Below the pieces are notes generated by a model. The model had not been told where the DNA came from. It worked only from the letters and a program-made list of their open reading frames with translations, and ran no database searches. A program made the translations under genes and the position numbers. A DNA stretch of 64,000 nucleotides from Dipteris shenzhenensis. Taxonomy: Eukaryota; Polypodiophyta; Polypodiopsida; Gleicheniales. Where the stretch lies: NCBI GenBank assembly GCA_047967505.1, contig CM106540.1. The stretch is one strand, 5' to 3'. Shown one piece after another: positions 24,638 to 36,464 of the stretch (its first letter is position 1; each line of letters begins with the position of its first letter).

Positions 24638-25684
24638 ATGTCTTCTACATTAGAAAGAAGTAATGTTGTTTTTTGTAATGTTAAAAAGTATAAATCTTCT
24701 TTCAATATTTTAATGTTTGAATTTAAAGATGTTTTTCCGCTTGACTTACCTGATGGTTTACCTCCTGAGAGAGAAGTAGATCATAAAATAGATTTAATTC
24801 CTGGATCTACCCCTATTTGTAAACCCCCATATAGGCTTAGTCAAACGGAGGAACATGAGGTCGAAAGATAGTTAACAGAATATTTTAGGAAGGGCCAAAT
24901 CCAAACAAGTAGTTCACCTTGGTCTGCACCAGTTTTACTGGTAAAGAAAAAGGATGGTACTATGCGTTTATGCATAGATTACTGAGCACTAAATAAAATC
25001 ACCATAAAAAATAAGTATCCTATGCCTCGCATTGATGAGCTCTTTGATCAATTGCAAGGGGCAAAATACTCTACTAAAATTGATTTAAGATCAGGATATC
25101 ATCAAGTATGAATTAGGGAAGAAGATGTCCCTAAGACATCATTTCGTACTAGGTATGGGCATTATCAATTTAAAGTAATGCCATTTGGATTAACAAATGC
25201 TCCAGCAACTTTCATGACACTTATGAATAGTGTCTTCAGGCCATATCTAGGGAAATTTGCTGTAGTATTTTTAGACGATATCCTTATCTATAGTCAAACC
25301 AGAAAAAAACATTTGGAACATTTGCAAAAAGTATTCCAACTGCTTAGAGATAATTCACTCTTTGCAAAAGAATCGAAATGTGAATTCTTTGCAAAAGAAG
25401 TGAAATACTTGGGACATATAATATGCCAAGAAGGGGTTCGTATGGACCTTGACAAAGTAAGGGCCATATTGGAATGGCCACATCCTACAAATCTAGAAGA
25501 ATTACAGATATTCTTAGGTTTGTCAGGATTTTATAGGAGATTCATCCAAGATTATGCTAAGATTGCTGTTCTGATCATGGACCAGCTTAAGGGGAAGGGA
25601 AACACCTTCATATGGGATGAACCTCAAAAGAGAAGTCTTGAAAAATTAAAGGTAGCTATAGCGACAGCTCCTTTTTTAAATTAG
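24638..25684 (+). pseudogene. Chromovirus reverse transcriptase, broken by three stops
   Basis: Motifs in order: [86 protein letters not shown], the catalytic [22 protein letters not shown] and [11 protein letters not shown]. In-frame stops are TAG 24869, TGA 24983 (where the family has DYRALN) and TGA 25109 (YHQVRI), each one C-to-T change from CAG or CGA. The segment ends at TAG 25682 and the next domain lies in another frame, so there is also a small indel. Confidence 0.92.
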
Positions 25685-27612
25685 TGGATCCCAATGAACC
25701 ATTCGTGGTTGAGACAGATGGCAGTGATTTTGCTGTTGGGGCAGTACTTATACAAAAAGGTCGACCAGTAGCTTTTAAGAGCAAAAAGCTAGATCGTGCC
25801 CAACGGAATTACTCGGCATATGAAAAAGAACTATATGCTATAGTCTATGCTTTAAAGAAGTGGAGGCACTATTTATACGGTGCAAAATTTGAGATAATCT
25901 TTGATCAAGAAAGCATTAAATGGATTTGTAATCAGCCAAAGCTTAGAGGTAGAAAAGCTAGATGGGCTGAGTTAATGCAAGAGTTTGATATACAATTGAC
26001 ATATAGGAAAGGGAAGTTTAATGTGGTAGCAGACTCTCTTAGCCGAATGCCAATTGTTAATGAATTGAGTTTTACTCAATTTCATAATGATTTCCTAGAG
26101 TCCTTAAAAGGGAAATGTGAATTTGATCCTCACTTCTCTGAAATATGGAAAGCAATTAGTAACAGGGATCCAACTAATCGAGAGGCTTTCACTGAGGAGT
26201 CGCATGGAAATGGCGACACACCACAGGTTGGTGATAAAGGACTCAAGTGGAGAAAATATACTATTGAAGATGGCTACCTACTCTACAAGGGCAGAGTATG
26301 TGTCCCGGATGATAATGACATTAGGCGCCAAATCCTTTTTGAATGTCATGATAGTCCCAGTGCTGGACACCCGGGAATTCAGAAGACATATGCACTTCTG
26401 AAAAGACAATTCTTTTGGCCTGGAATAGGAAAGGACGTCCAAGATTATGTATTGAAGTGCCAAAAATGCCAGGTCAATAAGGCTAAACGCCTTAAGGTAG
26501 GAGGTCTCCTACACCCATTGGAGATTCCATCTGGCAAATGGGAAAGCATCTCCATGGATTTTATTGTGGGACTACCTAGGACACACAGGGGGCACAACTC
26601 TGTGTGGGTAATTGTGGATCGGTTGACCAAGATGGCTCATTTTGTTCCTGTTAGTGAAGATGTTAAAACTCCAGAATTAGCTAGGCTATTTGTGGAGCAT
26701 ATCTATAGACTGTATGGGCTACCCGCCGGTATTGTTAGTGACCGGGATAGCAAATTTAATAGCCTTTTTTGGAGGGCTGTGTTTAAGAGGTTGGAAACTT
26801 CATTGAATATGAGCATTGCGGATCATCCACAGAGTGATAGTCAAACTAAAAGGGTCAATCAAATAATTGAGGATATGCTTCAAGCATATGTAAATAAACG
26901 GCACACTAATTGGGAACAGTATTTGCCCATATTAGAATTTGCATATAATAGTGCCAAACATTCAGCTACAGGTTTTAGTCCATTCATGATGATGTATGGA
27001 TTTCAACCTAGAGCCCCAATGATAGTGGGACTTGAAAAAGAGAAGGTTCAAGCGGCCAAAGACTTTCTTGAGGATATGAATCAAATGCTTAAGTTAGCTA
27101 AAGATAGCATAAGAAGAGCTCAAGATAGAGCACAAAGTTATGCAAACCCCCACCGTAGAAAGTTGGAGTTTGAAGTAAATAAGAAAGTCTACCTTAAGGT
27201 ACCTCAATCTTCAGAATCTCTAAAAACAGGTAAATGTCCGAAGTTATCTCCTAGGTATTGTGGACCATTCACAATACTTAAGAGGATTGGAGAACTTGCT
27301 TACAAATTAGCCTTACCTAAGGGATGTAGAGTACATCCAGTTTTTCATGTTAATAGGCTAAAAAGAAAATTAGGAGATGATGATAATCTCATTAGAAATG
27401 AAGTCCTAGTTGAACTTATTGAACCCGCATCTTTACCACATGAACCAGAAAGAATTTTAGATACACAAGAAAAAAGAACGCGACATACTATATGGAAAGA
27501 ATGTCTGATTAAGTGGAAAGATAGATCTGAAGAGAGTTCAACATGGGAAAAGGTAAGCAATCTCCAGAGGAGGTTTCCCAATTTTGTTTTCGAGGACGTA
27601 AACAATTCTTAA
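25684..27612 (+). CDS. Chromovirus RNase H, integrase and chromodomain frame
   Basis: 642 codons open, the longest in the window; the first residue is only where the frame opens, not a real start. RNase H: ETDGSDFAVGAVL, AYEKELYAIVYALKKW, VADSLSRM. Integrase zinc domain: CHDSPSAGHPG with CQKCQ. Core: SMDFIVGLP and SDRDSKF carry the two Asp residues, but the third acidic residue is lost. The family has QTDGQTERVNQ and this copy reads QSDSQTKRVNQ (Lys codon 26848-26850), so the integrase should be inactive. The C-terminus has a chromodomain-like module, CLIKWKDRSEESSTWE. Likely not expressed on its own. Confidence 0.85.
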   Translation: MDPNEPFVVETDGSDFAVGAVLIQKGRPVAFKSKKLDRAQRNYSAYEKELYAIVYALKKWRHYLYGAKFEIIFDQESIKWICNQPKLRGRKARWAELMQEFDIQLTYRKGKFNVVADSLSRMPIVNELSFTQFHNDFLESLKGKCEFDPHFSEIWKAISNRDPTNREAFTEESHGNGDTPQVGDKGLKWRKYTIEDGYLLYKGRVCVPDDNDIRRQILFECHDSPSAGHPGIQKTYALLKRQFFWPGIGKDVQDYVLKCQKCQVNKAKRLKVGGLLHPLEIPSGKWESISMDFIVGLPRTHRGHNSVWVIVDRLTKMAHFVPVSEDVKTPELARLFVEHIYRLYGLPAGIVSDRDSKFNSLFWRAVFKRLETSLNMSIADHPQSDSQTKRVNQIIEDMLQAYVNKRHTNWEQYLPILEFAYNSAKHSATGFSPFMMMYGFQPRAPMIVGLEKEKVQAAKDFLEDMNQMLKLAKDSIRRAQDRAQSYANPHRRKLEFEVNKKVYLKVPQSSESLKTGKCPKLSPRYCGPFTILKRIGELAYKLALPKGCRVHPVFHVNRLKRKLGDDDNLIRNEVLVELIEPASLPHEPERILDTQEKRTRHTIWKECLIKWKDRSEESSTWEKVSNLQRRFPNFVFEDVNNS

Positions 27613-27623
27613 GGGGGAGGGAA

Positions 27624-27963
27624 TGTTACGTCAACTATGATACCGTGACATCGGTATAACGAGGAAACCACGAGGGCTTGACAATACTTACCTATGTGGC
27701 TAATAGGGTCTAGGGGGAAATCCTAGGCCTAGGTAATTAATAAAAGGGTGCATTAGTTGAACCTAAAGAGGGGTTTAATGGTAAGGTCCACTTGGACACA
27801 TGGCACCATGAGGGATGGCCACTTGGGATGTATTGGGCTAGGAGGGAGGATTCTAGAGGGAGCCAAAAAAAGAAAGAAGGTTGAGGAGGCTCCAAGAGAA
27901 AGGAATCTGTGGTCGGGTGGAACACAATGCGCAAAAGCCCTTGAGGATTCAGGTTTCTTATCA
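27624..27963 (+). repeat. 3' LTR of the chromovirus
   Basis: 340 bp, the same length as the 5' LTR without gaps, preceded by the polypurine tract and followed by ggtat. Confidence 0.95.
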
Positions 27964-28261
27964 GGTATATTAAGCCTTGTGATATTTTAAGCTCGTGGAG
28001 CTATGTTGAGCAATCCCTCTAATTATAGACAAGGGATGCTTTTGGATGTACTATTATTGGCTCTTTGATTTTGGAATTACAATTATAAATACTCTAGATG
28101 GGAAGTAGGAGCCACCATCTAGGAAGGGTAGATTGGACCCCATGTAGTGTCGCTCTCTCTTTCTCTTCTCTCCCCCACTTGTTTCGTGGTTCTTGGTTTC
28201 TATGGTTTTGGTAAATCTTGAATTTGTGAGCATATTTGAGTTCAGTTTTTGTAACAGAAAT

Positions 28262-28547
28262 CTTCTGGCCAATTTTCCCCTAATTGGTAGCAACCAATGG
28301 TTTAAGACCTTCCAAAGGAGGAATTTAGCTTTGCCAACTATACATCCCTTCCACACATCGCTTGGCCAGGCCTTCCACCAAACTGTACTATGCAGAAGCT
28401 TCAGAAGGCAACGAGGATTCCCCTATCCTTGATCAAACGTATACATAAAGAATTTTGTAACTTGTAGGCAGTACTCAGCATAAAAATAGGCCTCCAATCC
28501 CCCACACGCATCCTTGTACATTTACTCACCTATTTACATTATGTACT
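28262..28547. other. No gene recognised
   Basis: Short unassigned stretch just right of the outer element's target duplication, probably the LINE relic's upstream part. Confidence 0.35.
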
Positions 28548-28800
28548 CTATCTCCTCTAACAAAAGCTTGTAAGATTCTTACCAAGGCATTGGCATTAAC
28601 AATCGTGGATATATGTATGCAGGTGGTGGACAAGGAGCAAAGTGGGTTCATAAAGTCCCGCGATATTTTCAAGAATGTTCTAGACGTTTCTGCTAGCTTG
28701 GACTATGCATTGGCCACTCATCAAGAGTGTATTCTATTCAACTTTGACTTGGACAAAGCTTATGACATGATACGGTGGGACTTCATTGAGGTAGAGATTG
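28548..28800 (+). pseudogene. LINE reverse transcriptase fragment
   Basis: Reads YKACKILTKALALTIVD, then EQSGFIKSRDIFKNVLDV, then ILFNFDLDKAYDMIRWDFIEV. These are the consecutive boxes of L1-type plant LINE reverse transcriptases (K.L..R, the QSGF(I/V)KGR.I box, and F..D..KAYD...W with the first catalytic Asp). The frame is open over these 80 residues and then runs into C-rich repeats, so the rest of the domain is missing. It is distinct from the minus-strand fragment at 15.4 kb. Confidence 0.8.
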
Positions 28801-29205
28801 TATGCCATCCCATCCCTATGTTACATCACAACTTATTTGTTCCATCCCCTCATCACCCCTACGCTAGCCCCTTCTCACTGCACCTGCTTGTCCATGCCCC
28901 CTATGTCCCTATGCCCACTACTCGCCTGCTCGCCTTGCCCCCTTGTGCCCCTACTTGCCCTGTGCCCTAATTTTCCTATGCCCCTGCACCCATACCCCCT
29001 ATGTCTCCTAGCTACGCCCTTGATCGCTACCTAACTACGTCCCTCCATCCTGTGGTTACACCCCTTGGTTGTGCCAGTAGTTTGATGACAATATAATCAT
29101 ACCCCCTATGTCCCCTAGCTATGCCCTTGATCACTACCTAGCTACATCCCTCCACTCTCTGCTTATACCCCTTGGCTGTGCCACTAGTTTGATTACAATA
29201 TAAGC
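28801..29205 (+). repeat. C-rich low-complexity block with a 107-bp tandem duplication
   Basis: Repeated cccctatg words. From 28991 and again from 29098 a 107-bp unit (cataccccctatgtc ... tttgatgacaatataa) is duplicated with about 88% identity by eye. Open frames here are compositional. Confidence 0.8.
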
Positions 29206-30165
29206 ATGGAAAGCTAATAATATCTCATTGTAAATAAAATTATTTTCATGCTTGAACTTGATTTTGGACATCAAATTTAAGCTTTAACTTGATGTTAAAC
29301 ATCAAATTCAATGTTTAACATCAAGTCTAGGCTTTAACTTGATGTAAAAATCAAATTGAACCTTCAACTTGATGCTTTACATCAAGTTTGAGCTTCAATT
29401 TGATGTCTTGCATCAAGTTAAAGATTCAAAATTGAGATGTTTTTGCATGAAGTCAAGGCTTCAATTTGATGCGAAAAATCAAATTGAACCTTCAACTTGA
29501 TGTTTTGCATCAAGTTTAAGCTCCAATTTGACATTTTGCATCGAGTTGAAGCTTCAACTCGATGCAATACATCGAAGCCCTTGTGCCCCTTCTTGACTTG
29601 CACCTCTGCGACCCTACTCGCCCCTATGCCCCCTTTGCCCCTACACCCCCTATGCCTCTACTCATCGTTGCACCCATACGACCCTCTGCCTTTACTCCCT
29701 ATGCCCCCTGGTTGTGTTGCTGCTCAACCCCTGGATGCACCCCTCTACCCTAGTTGCACCCCTGGCTAATGCAACTAGTTTGACTACAATATAACCATAG
29801 AAAATCGGTAATATTTCCTTGTAAATCAAATTCTGAGACAAAAATTAAAATTGAATAGTAAGTTCATGCTTGAACTTGACCTTAGACATCAACTTTAAGC
29901 TTTAACTTGATGTCAAACATCAACTTCAATGTTTTACATTAAGTCTAGGCTTCAACTTGATTCAAATCATCAATTGAACTTTCAACTTGATGTTTTACAT
30001 CAAGTTTAGGCCTTCATTTGATGTTTTGCATCAATTGAATCTCCAACTCAATGCAAATCATAGAATTGAAACTTCAACTTGATGCAAAACATTGAATTAA
30101 AGATTCAACTTGATGTAAGCCATTGAATTGAAGCTTTAACTTGATGTTCAACTTTCAAGATGATA
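29206..30165 (+). repeat. Array of short palindromes (acttgatg / catcaagt) with higher-order duplication
   Basis: From about 29240 to 29575 and again from 29860 to 30150 the sequence is a degenerate minisatellite with a period near 28-31 bp. Each unit centres on an inverted repeat of the type aacttgatg-N4-5-catcaagtt. The two arrays sit in a larger duplication: ctagtttgattacaatataa at 29183 recurs with small changes at 29775, an offset of 592 bp. A C-rich cccctatgcccc block separates them. No coding capacity. Confidence 0.85.
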
Positions 30166-31530
30166 TATCCAAAGAACAACATGACCAACCTTTGGATGTT
30201 TAAGTTTGACTGATGAGATATTTGAGATAGTTATTTTTTTGTAGTTACGATTGTAATAAACATGTTTTGAGCACTTACTATTGATTGTAATGTCTCAAAG
30301 CATCTTTACAGTATTCTATGTAATAAATTTTTTCAAGAACCTAAAATACTATATATTTTAGCCTTTTGATAATTCTATTGTAAAATTTATGCACATTTTT
30401 AAAAACAACCAAATTTCCCCTAATTTTGAGAGAATCTTTAAGAAGAAACATTTGCAATTACCCAAACAATCCACAATAGCGTTATGGGCCTCCAATTGAC
30501 ATTGCACTTTCTATAAACTCCTCTCCTTATTATGGCTTGCGATCTTAGCCTTCTTCTCATTCTTAGTCCTCATCATAGAGATGTAGTGCTCAAAGGCAAT
30601 GGATTAATAGTCCATGAAGGAATCCTCTATTTCCCTTGCAAGTGTCCCTTGATCTCTTGGTTTTTGATGGGCCTCTCTTATTCTATCATTACTGTATAAT
30701 GCTCATAGTACCTACCTTCATAATTAACATCAATAGGTGATTTAGGCACTTGGATAAGCATGCCCATGTCCTTGTCATCTCCCTCAATTGTCACTTCCCT
30801 AACACTAATGTTTTGGTAGGGTTGTCCCTAAAAGCATGCAGTTGTGATGGGTAAGGTCGCCATGCCAACTAAACCTAGCCTTTATGTTATTCTTCAAGCA
30901 TACACTAGTCAATGAAATAGCACCAATTCCACCAATTCTTGTCTCCTCCCATGGCTTGCTTGCCACAAAACTCGTTGAGTCTTCAAGTGATGTTGACTTG
31001 AAGATGAACACATCTAATGATTGCACTCGATAGGTAGCAAGAGTGTGCTAAAAAAGACGTAATGTCCATTCCCTGATCCTACCTCTCTCCCTTATCTCCA
31101 ATTTCACAGGTCTTGTGGCCATAACTAATCACAAGATAATGATTAGATGGAGATACTCCATTAGCAACAAATAGCTGGAAGTGAGTGATCTAACCAAGTC
31201 TCAAGTTGTTGGTCGATTATATTCTACATTGAGAAGATAGATCCACTCTTATATTCTTTGACATACTTCATGCAAAACTGTTTCCCTTTCGAAATGTAAG
31301 GCCTAGACACAATATACCCACTAGCATTCACATAGCTCTACTCTCACAGTAATGGGAGAGCTCTTTTTCCTTTGACATATTTATGCACAGCTCTTTTTCC
31401 TTTCAAAATGTGAGACCTAGGCATGAGATTCACATAGGGATCCATATAATATGTTGGAAAAACCTTACACAAACCGAGTTCCGTTTTCTCCCAATTCTCT
31501 CACACCTTTGCCTTTGTTGTCTTGCACCCC
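30166..31530. other. No gene recognised
   Basis: AT-rich. A minus-strand frame near 30.8-31.0 kb could be a LINE remnant, but no diagnostic box was found. Confidence 0.4.
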
Positions 31531-31547
31531 TGTCTTTGTTGCATACG

Positions 31548-31818
31548 AGATGGTTGTGGGAGGATAATGGTTTTTCTCATATAGGATTCAAAGATTTTCA
31601 TGAAAGCTGGCAATTGCCTCATATAGACTACTAGATTGCATCCCTTTCTTCATTGGCTTTGCACCTACCCATCTTAGTTGCATTTTGGATGGGTCTGGGG
31701 GCTGGCTTGCACCCCCATCTTGGTTGCATTCTGGATGGCTATGTGGGGATGATGGCATTTCTTGGATTCAGAGACTTTCATGAAAGTTGGCAATTGCCTC
31801 ATATACACTACTCTACAT
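31548..31818 (+). repeat. Imperfect duplication, about 182-bp offset
   Basis: The phrase gaaagctggcaattgcctca near 31601 recurs as gaaagttggcaattgcctca near 31782. The preceding gattcaaagattttcat / gattcagagactttcat and a Gly/Asp-coding ggatg stretch are also shared. Non-coding. Confidence 0.7.
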
Positions 31819-32137
31819 TTAGGTAGACCCTTGGCCACCCTAAATGTAAGAGAGAGGAATGCTACTTGCAAAATCTGCAATATCGCACCGCGTGTTATGA
31901 CGTGAGTGCATTGGCCCAAGGCCACAACTGACAGTCCAGGCAAGACTGCCAAACTGCCAGACTACCCAAAATGGCACGGTGGACAGTTGCGAACAAGAGA
32001 GAGAGAAAGAAATAAAAAAAAGAAAGTTTATTAAAGCCTTCGAAAGACCGATGGGTCTATGAGACTATGAAAATTCGGGTACAAATGAGCTGTGAGGGTG
32101 GAGCTACTAAACGAGCATCCACACCAATGCAGAATGC

Positions 32138-32140
<3 letters not shown>

Positions 32141-32190
<50 letters not shown>
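32141..32190. repeat. (GA)n microsatellite
   Basis: An uninterrupted ga run of about 50 bp just upstream of the PPR relic. Confidence 0.95.
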
Positions 32191-32193
<3 letters not shown>

Positions 32194-32214
32194 GTTGCCT
32201 TTAATTCTTAAATA

Positions 32215-33975
32215 TCTTGGTAGAACTACAGTGTTGGAACCATTTTGCTAGACATGTATGCATAATGTGGGATCATGGAGGCTTCACAACATGTCTTTGC
32301 GATTTCCCAAATGTGCTAGGAAGTGTTATAAAAGATCATAGAGTCTGTTCATTGATGGCTTGCAAGTTAACAACAAAAATGTTAAAAGATGGCAAGCAAG
32401 TTAAGTGTCTTGGAATCAAATGTATGTGTGGGTAATGCTTTGTTGGATGCATATGCCAAGTGTAAGAGCATGGAGGATGCACAGAATGTCTTTGATGAGT
32501 TGTTTCATCATGATGTGGTTTCCTAGACTACCAAGATTTCAGGTTATTCCTAGAAGGAAGTGGATGGACTGGCTTTGGAATTGTATATGTAGAATTTGCT
32601 CCTAGAAGGTGTTTGGCCAAGTTGTCAAACTTTCATTGTAGCATTGAAGGAACTGGATGGACTGGCTTTGGAATTGTATATGCAGAATCTGCTCCTAGAA
32701 GGTGTTCGGCCAAGTTGTCAAACTTTCATTGTAGCACCAAAGGAAGTGGATGGACTAGCTTTGGAATTGTATATGCATAATCTGCTCCTAGAAGGTGTTT
32801 GACCAAGTTGTCAAACTTTCATTGTAGCACTGAAGGCAACACTAGACATGTAGGAGCAAATAGATGTTAAAGATATTAACTGAGGGTGTTCAAAGACAGG
32901 TAGAGCCATCCTCTACCAAGTAATGGGGACTAGATTTGAGTCAGATGCCTTTGTGCATGCAATGTTGGTGGATGCATAAGTGAAATGTGGGATGATAGAG
33001 GATGCTGTGATAAGGGTACCACATTGATTGCATCCTTGCGCACAAATTTGCATGGAAGCAATGAAATGTCTTTAATTAATTGTCTGATTGTAATGTGGTT
33101 TCATGGACTGTAACCATGATCTTGGGATATATTGAGCAACAAGAGGGTATGCTAGCTTTGGAATTATATGCATTGATGCAATGAAAAGGGTTTCAACCAA
33201 ATGATTGAACTTTTGTTGCTACCTTTAATTCTTACAATAGCCTGGTAGCACTACAAGAATGGGATCAAGTGGATGAAAACTATGTGAAAACAAGGTGCTT
33301 GAAGAAAGGCAGAGCTATGCAACTCTCATGTAGTGAATCATGGATGTGAGTTTGATGTTTTTGTTGGAACCATTTTATTAGGCATGTATGCAAAATGTGA
33401 GAGCAAGGAGGATGCACAACATGTCTTTGATGGTATGGTGCATCGTGATACGGTGTATGCCCAAAAGGAAGATGTGCGGGCTTTGGAGCTGTAGGTACCA
33501 AATTATTGACGAGTGTCTTTGAGGCACATTCATTTGTAAGTACCACTTTGGTGGATACTTATGTGAAATGTGGGAGCAGAGAGGACGCATGTCATGCCTT
33601 TGATGAGTTGCCTCATCATGATGTGGTTTCTTGGATTGCCATGATCTTGGGTTAGCCTAGAAGGAAGATGGTATGCTGGCTTTGGAACTCTATGTAGAGA
33701 TGCAGTAGGGGGAAGTTGGTATATTGAAGGCTTGCAGTAGCCTAGCAACGCTTAATGTGGAGATGAAAATTGATGGGAACATTTGTGAAAATAGGACACT
33801 TGGAGAAAGTCAAAGACATACACTCTCAAGCAGTGATGTACTTGTAGGTAAAACTTTGGTGGATACTTATGCAAAATGTGGGAGCATGGAGGATGCAAAG
33901 CATCTCTTTGATGAGTTGCCTAATTGTGATGTTTTTTCATGGATTGCCATCATCTTCACAAATGCCAAGTAAGAG
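32215..33975 (+). pseudogene. Plant PPR (pentatricopeptide repeat) gene relic
   Basis: Scattered over three frames are repeats typical of PLS-class plant PPR proteins: LLDAYAKCKSMEDAQNVFDEL (near 32430), VDAYVKCGM-type (32960), MYAKCESKEDAQHVFDGM (33380), TLVDTYVKCGSREDACHAFDEL (33540) and LVDTYAKCGSMEDAKHLFDEL (33858) followed by FSWIA. Intact relatives bind single-stranded RNA, mostly in organelles. Many stops and frameshifts, no intact start and no C-terminal E or DYW domain are seen. Three tandem 93-bp units lie at 32557-32835. Either an old duplicate or a retrocopy. Confidence 0.85.
32557..32850 (+). repeat. 93-bp (31-codon) tandem repeat inside the PPR relic
   Basis: Units begin gaagtggatggact at 32557, 32650 and 32743; a partial fourth begins near 32836. 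Each codes for 31 residues of the form LALELYM.NLLLEGV followed by PSCQTFIVALK, the helix pair region of a PPR motif. Units differ by only a few bases, so expansion is recent relative to the rest of the relic. Confidence 0.9.
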
Positions 33976-34068
33976 GAGCGTATGCTAGCTTTGAAATTGT
34001 ATGCATAATGCACCAAAAAGGGGTTCAACCAAATGATCTAACTTCAACATAGGGTATGCTAATGACAC

Positions 34069-35148
<1,080 letters not shown>

Positions 35149-35432
35149 ATGGCGACGACGATGAGCACGGCAGCTGCACTCGCCTCTGTTTTCCGTCGTC
35201 TTGTCCCCCGACCCCTTCTCTCCACCCCCCCCTCCCCTCCCTCACCTTTCCCCCTCTCATCTCGTAGGTTTTCTTCCTCCTCTTCTGACGAGGACGACGA
35301 CCCAACACACCAAGAGCCCCCTCCACCAAGCTCCTCCGACTCAGATAATGACCCTTGGGACGATCTCCGCAACTTCGATGTTTTAGATGACGAAGATATG
35401 GCAATACCTGTCCTTGACGACGATGACGATCG
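35149..35432 (+). CDS. First exon of a probable mitochondrial protein gene
   Basis: ATG at 35149 opens a frame with a textbook mitochondrial presequence: Ala, Ser and Arg, almost no acid for 45 residues, FRRLVPRPLL and then SSRRFSSSSS, a likely cleavage region. It then turns strongly acidic and Ser/Pro-rich (DEDDDPTHQEPPP, DNDPWDDLRNFDVLDDEDM). The GC-rich third positions differ from the AT-rich surroundings. The frame hits TGA at once if read through, but a GT donor at 35433-35434 (gatcg/gtgatg) fits a first exon. I do not recognise the protein; nuclear-encoded organelle proteins of this layout are common. The start is the first ATG after a purine-rich leader. Confidence 0.7.
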
Positions 35433-36069
35433 GTGATGTCTCTTCTTATTTATATAGGGTTTAGCACCTTGTGGGGCGTTTGGTTTGTCTTAATCTGAAG
35501 TTTATAGAGCAAGGGTTTGCCCTGTAAATCTGTTTCTTGTCCCGACTGGAGAACTTATTGTGAATATGAAAACTTCAATATGTATATTTGGAATGCGTTG
35601 TTGTCTGTGTGTACCTCGCTGATTCTTTTATTAGAAACGAGAGGAAGAACATAAAATTAACGTCTACGGAAGGCCAAATTGGCCTACGAGACAAATCTGT
35701 ATACAACTAGTACATGTCCTGAGTATCATGGGAAACAAAAACTGAAATGAAAAGCCATGGAATCAAGTGCAATCATGATGAGTATTAAGGCCATGCAATT
35801 GTGTGTTGGGGTCATTAACCGCTCAATAAATGCAATGGTTGAAATGGTTGCTCTCCGGACTTCCGTAAAGCCATGGGTTACTACTGGTCTCGCGGCAGAT
35901 AGACCACGACGAGGATAAAGGCGAAGTGGAAGAGCGAATAAAGAAAATTTAGAAGCAAAAAGATTTATCATTAAGCGAGCAAGAAACAAGGAATGATGAG
36001 AGTACGTTGATTGCGAGGCCTTGAACCACGAAGAGAGAACATTGTATTGTATATAGTATAATTTGTTTA

Positions 36070-36300
36070 TTAGCACTGCCCTGGAGGCAATGCTCTTTCT
36101 AGGGCAGTGCTCTTGTGTGTCCCTCCGGTTCTTTCTCTCTCCGGTTGTTTCTCTCTTTCCTCCCCCCTGCCAAATCAACTAGTCTCTCTTTCTCTCTCTC
36201 TCTTCCCAAATCAACTTGTGCCTCTAAGGGTTGTGCTCATGAGTATTTGTATAGTGCTCATGAGTATTTGTATTCGCTTCTTACTAATATATAAGTAATT
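36070..36300 (+). mobile_element. Short non-coding element, copy A
   Basis: Starts with a perfect 10-bp hairpin, gcactgccct (36074-36083) paired with agggcagtgc (36102-36111), and contains CT-rich tracts. It ends with a duplicated gtgctcatgagtatttgtat at about 36234-36273. A relative lies at 37166-37515. Looks like a small non-autonomous element or degenerate repeat; the ends are approximate. Confidence 0.4.
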
Positions 36301-36403
36301 ATATAGTAGAGTGCTACCCAAAAACGCTTTACACGTTTTTACTTAGAAATGCTTAAAATATTGTATATAATATAAGTTATTATTAATTTGTAATTAATTA
36401 TAT

Positions 36404-36405
<2 letters not shown>

Positions 36406-36460
<55 letters not shown>
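36406..36460. repeat. (CT)n microsatellite
   Basis: An uninterrupted ct run of about 55 bp. Confidence 0.95.

Positions 36461-36464
<4 letters not shown>

Larger units (their letters stand above)
21751..27963 (+). mobile_element. Ty3/gypsy chromovirus, complete but defective
   Basis: 6213 bp. The 340-bp LTRs (21751-22090 and 27624-27963) both run tgttacgtcaa to ttatca. The 5-bp target duplication ggtat (21746-21750, 27964-27968) lies within the outer element's 3' LTR. The primer site tggtaacagagcc is at 22092-22104 and the polypurine tract aagggggaggga at 27611-27622. Domain order is Gag, protease, RT, RNase H, integrase, chromodomain. By eye the LTRs differ at 11 of 340 sites (3.2%), nine of them transitions, so this insertion is younger than its host element. 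Gag and RT are broken; only the RNase H-integrase-chromodomain frame is open. Confidence 0.95.
18427..28256 (+). mobile_element. Non-autonomous LTR retrotransposon, complete, interrupted in its 3' LTR
   Basis: The LTRs are 18427-19229 (803 bp) and 21237-21750 joined to 27969-28256 (802 bp after removing the insertion). Both begin tgttacg and end aaca. The 5-bp target duplication gaaat lies at 18422-18426 and 28257-28261. The interior (19230-21236, 2.0 kb) has no gag or pol motif, so transposition would have needed enzymes from a relative. The sequence before the 3' LTR, through the polypurine tract, resembles that of the minus-strand gypsy element at 42.6 kb, suggesting Ty3/gypsy ancestry. 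LTRs differ at roughly 6% of sites by eye. A chromovirus occupies 21751-27963. Confidence 0.92.

Noticed and set aside
29240-30160. CRISPR-like regular repeats
   Set aside because: Units are degenerate, have no unique spacers of constant length, and the context is a plant genome with no cas genes.
30805-31026. Minus-strand frame with a possible LINE endonuclease trace
   Set aside because: No diagnostic box and no ordered motifs; similarity is too vague.
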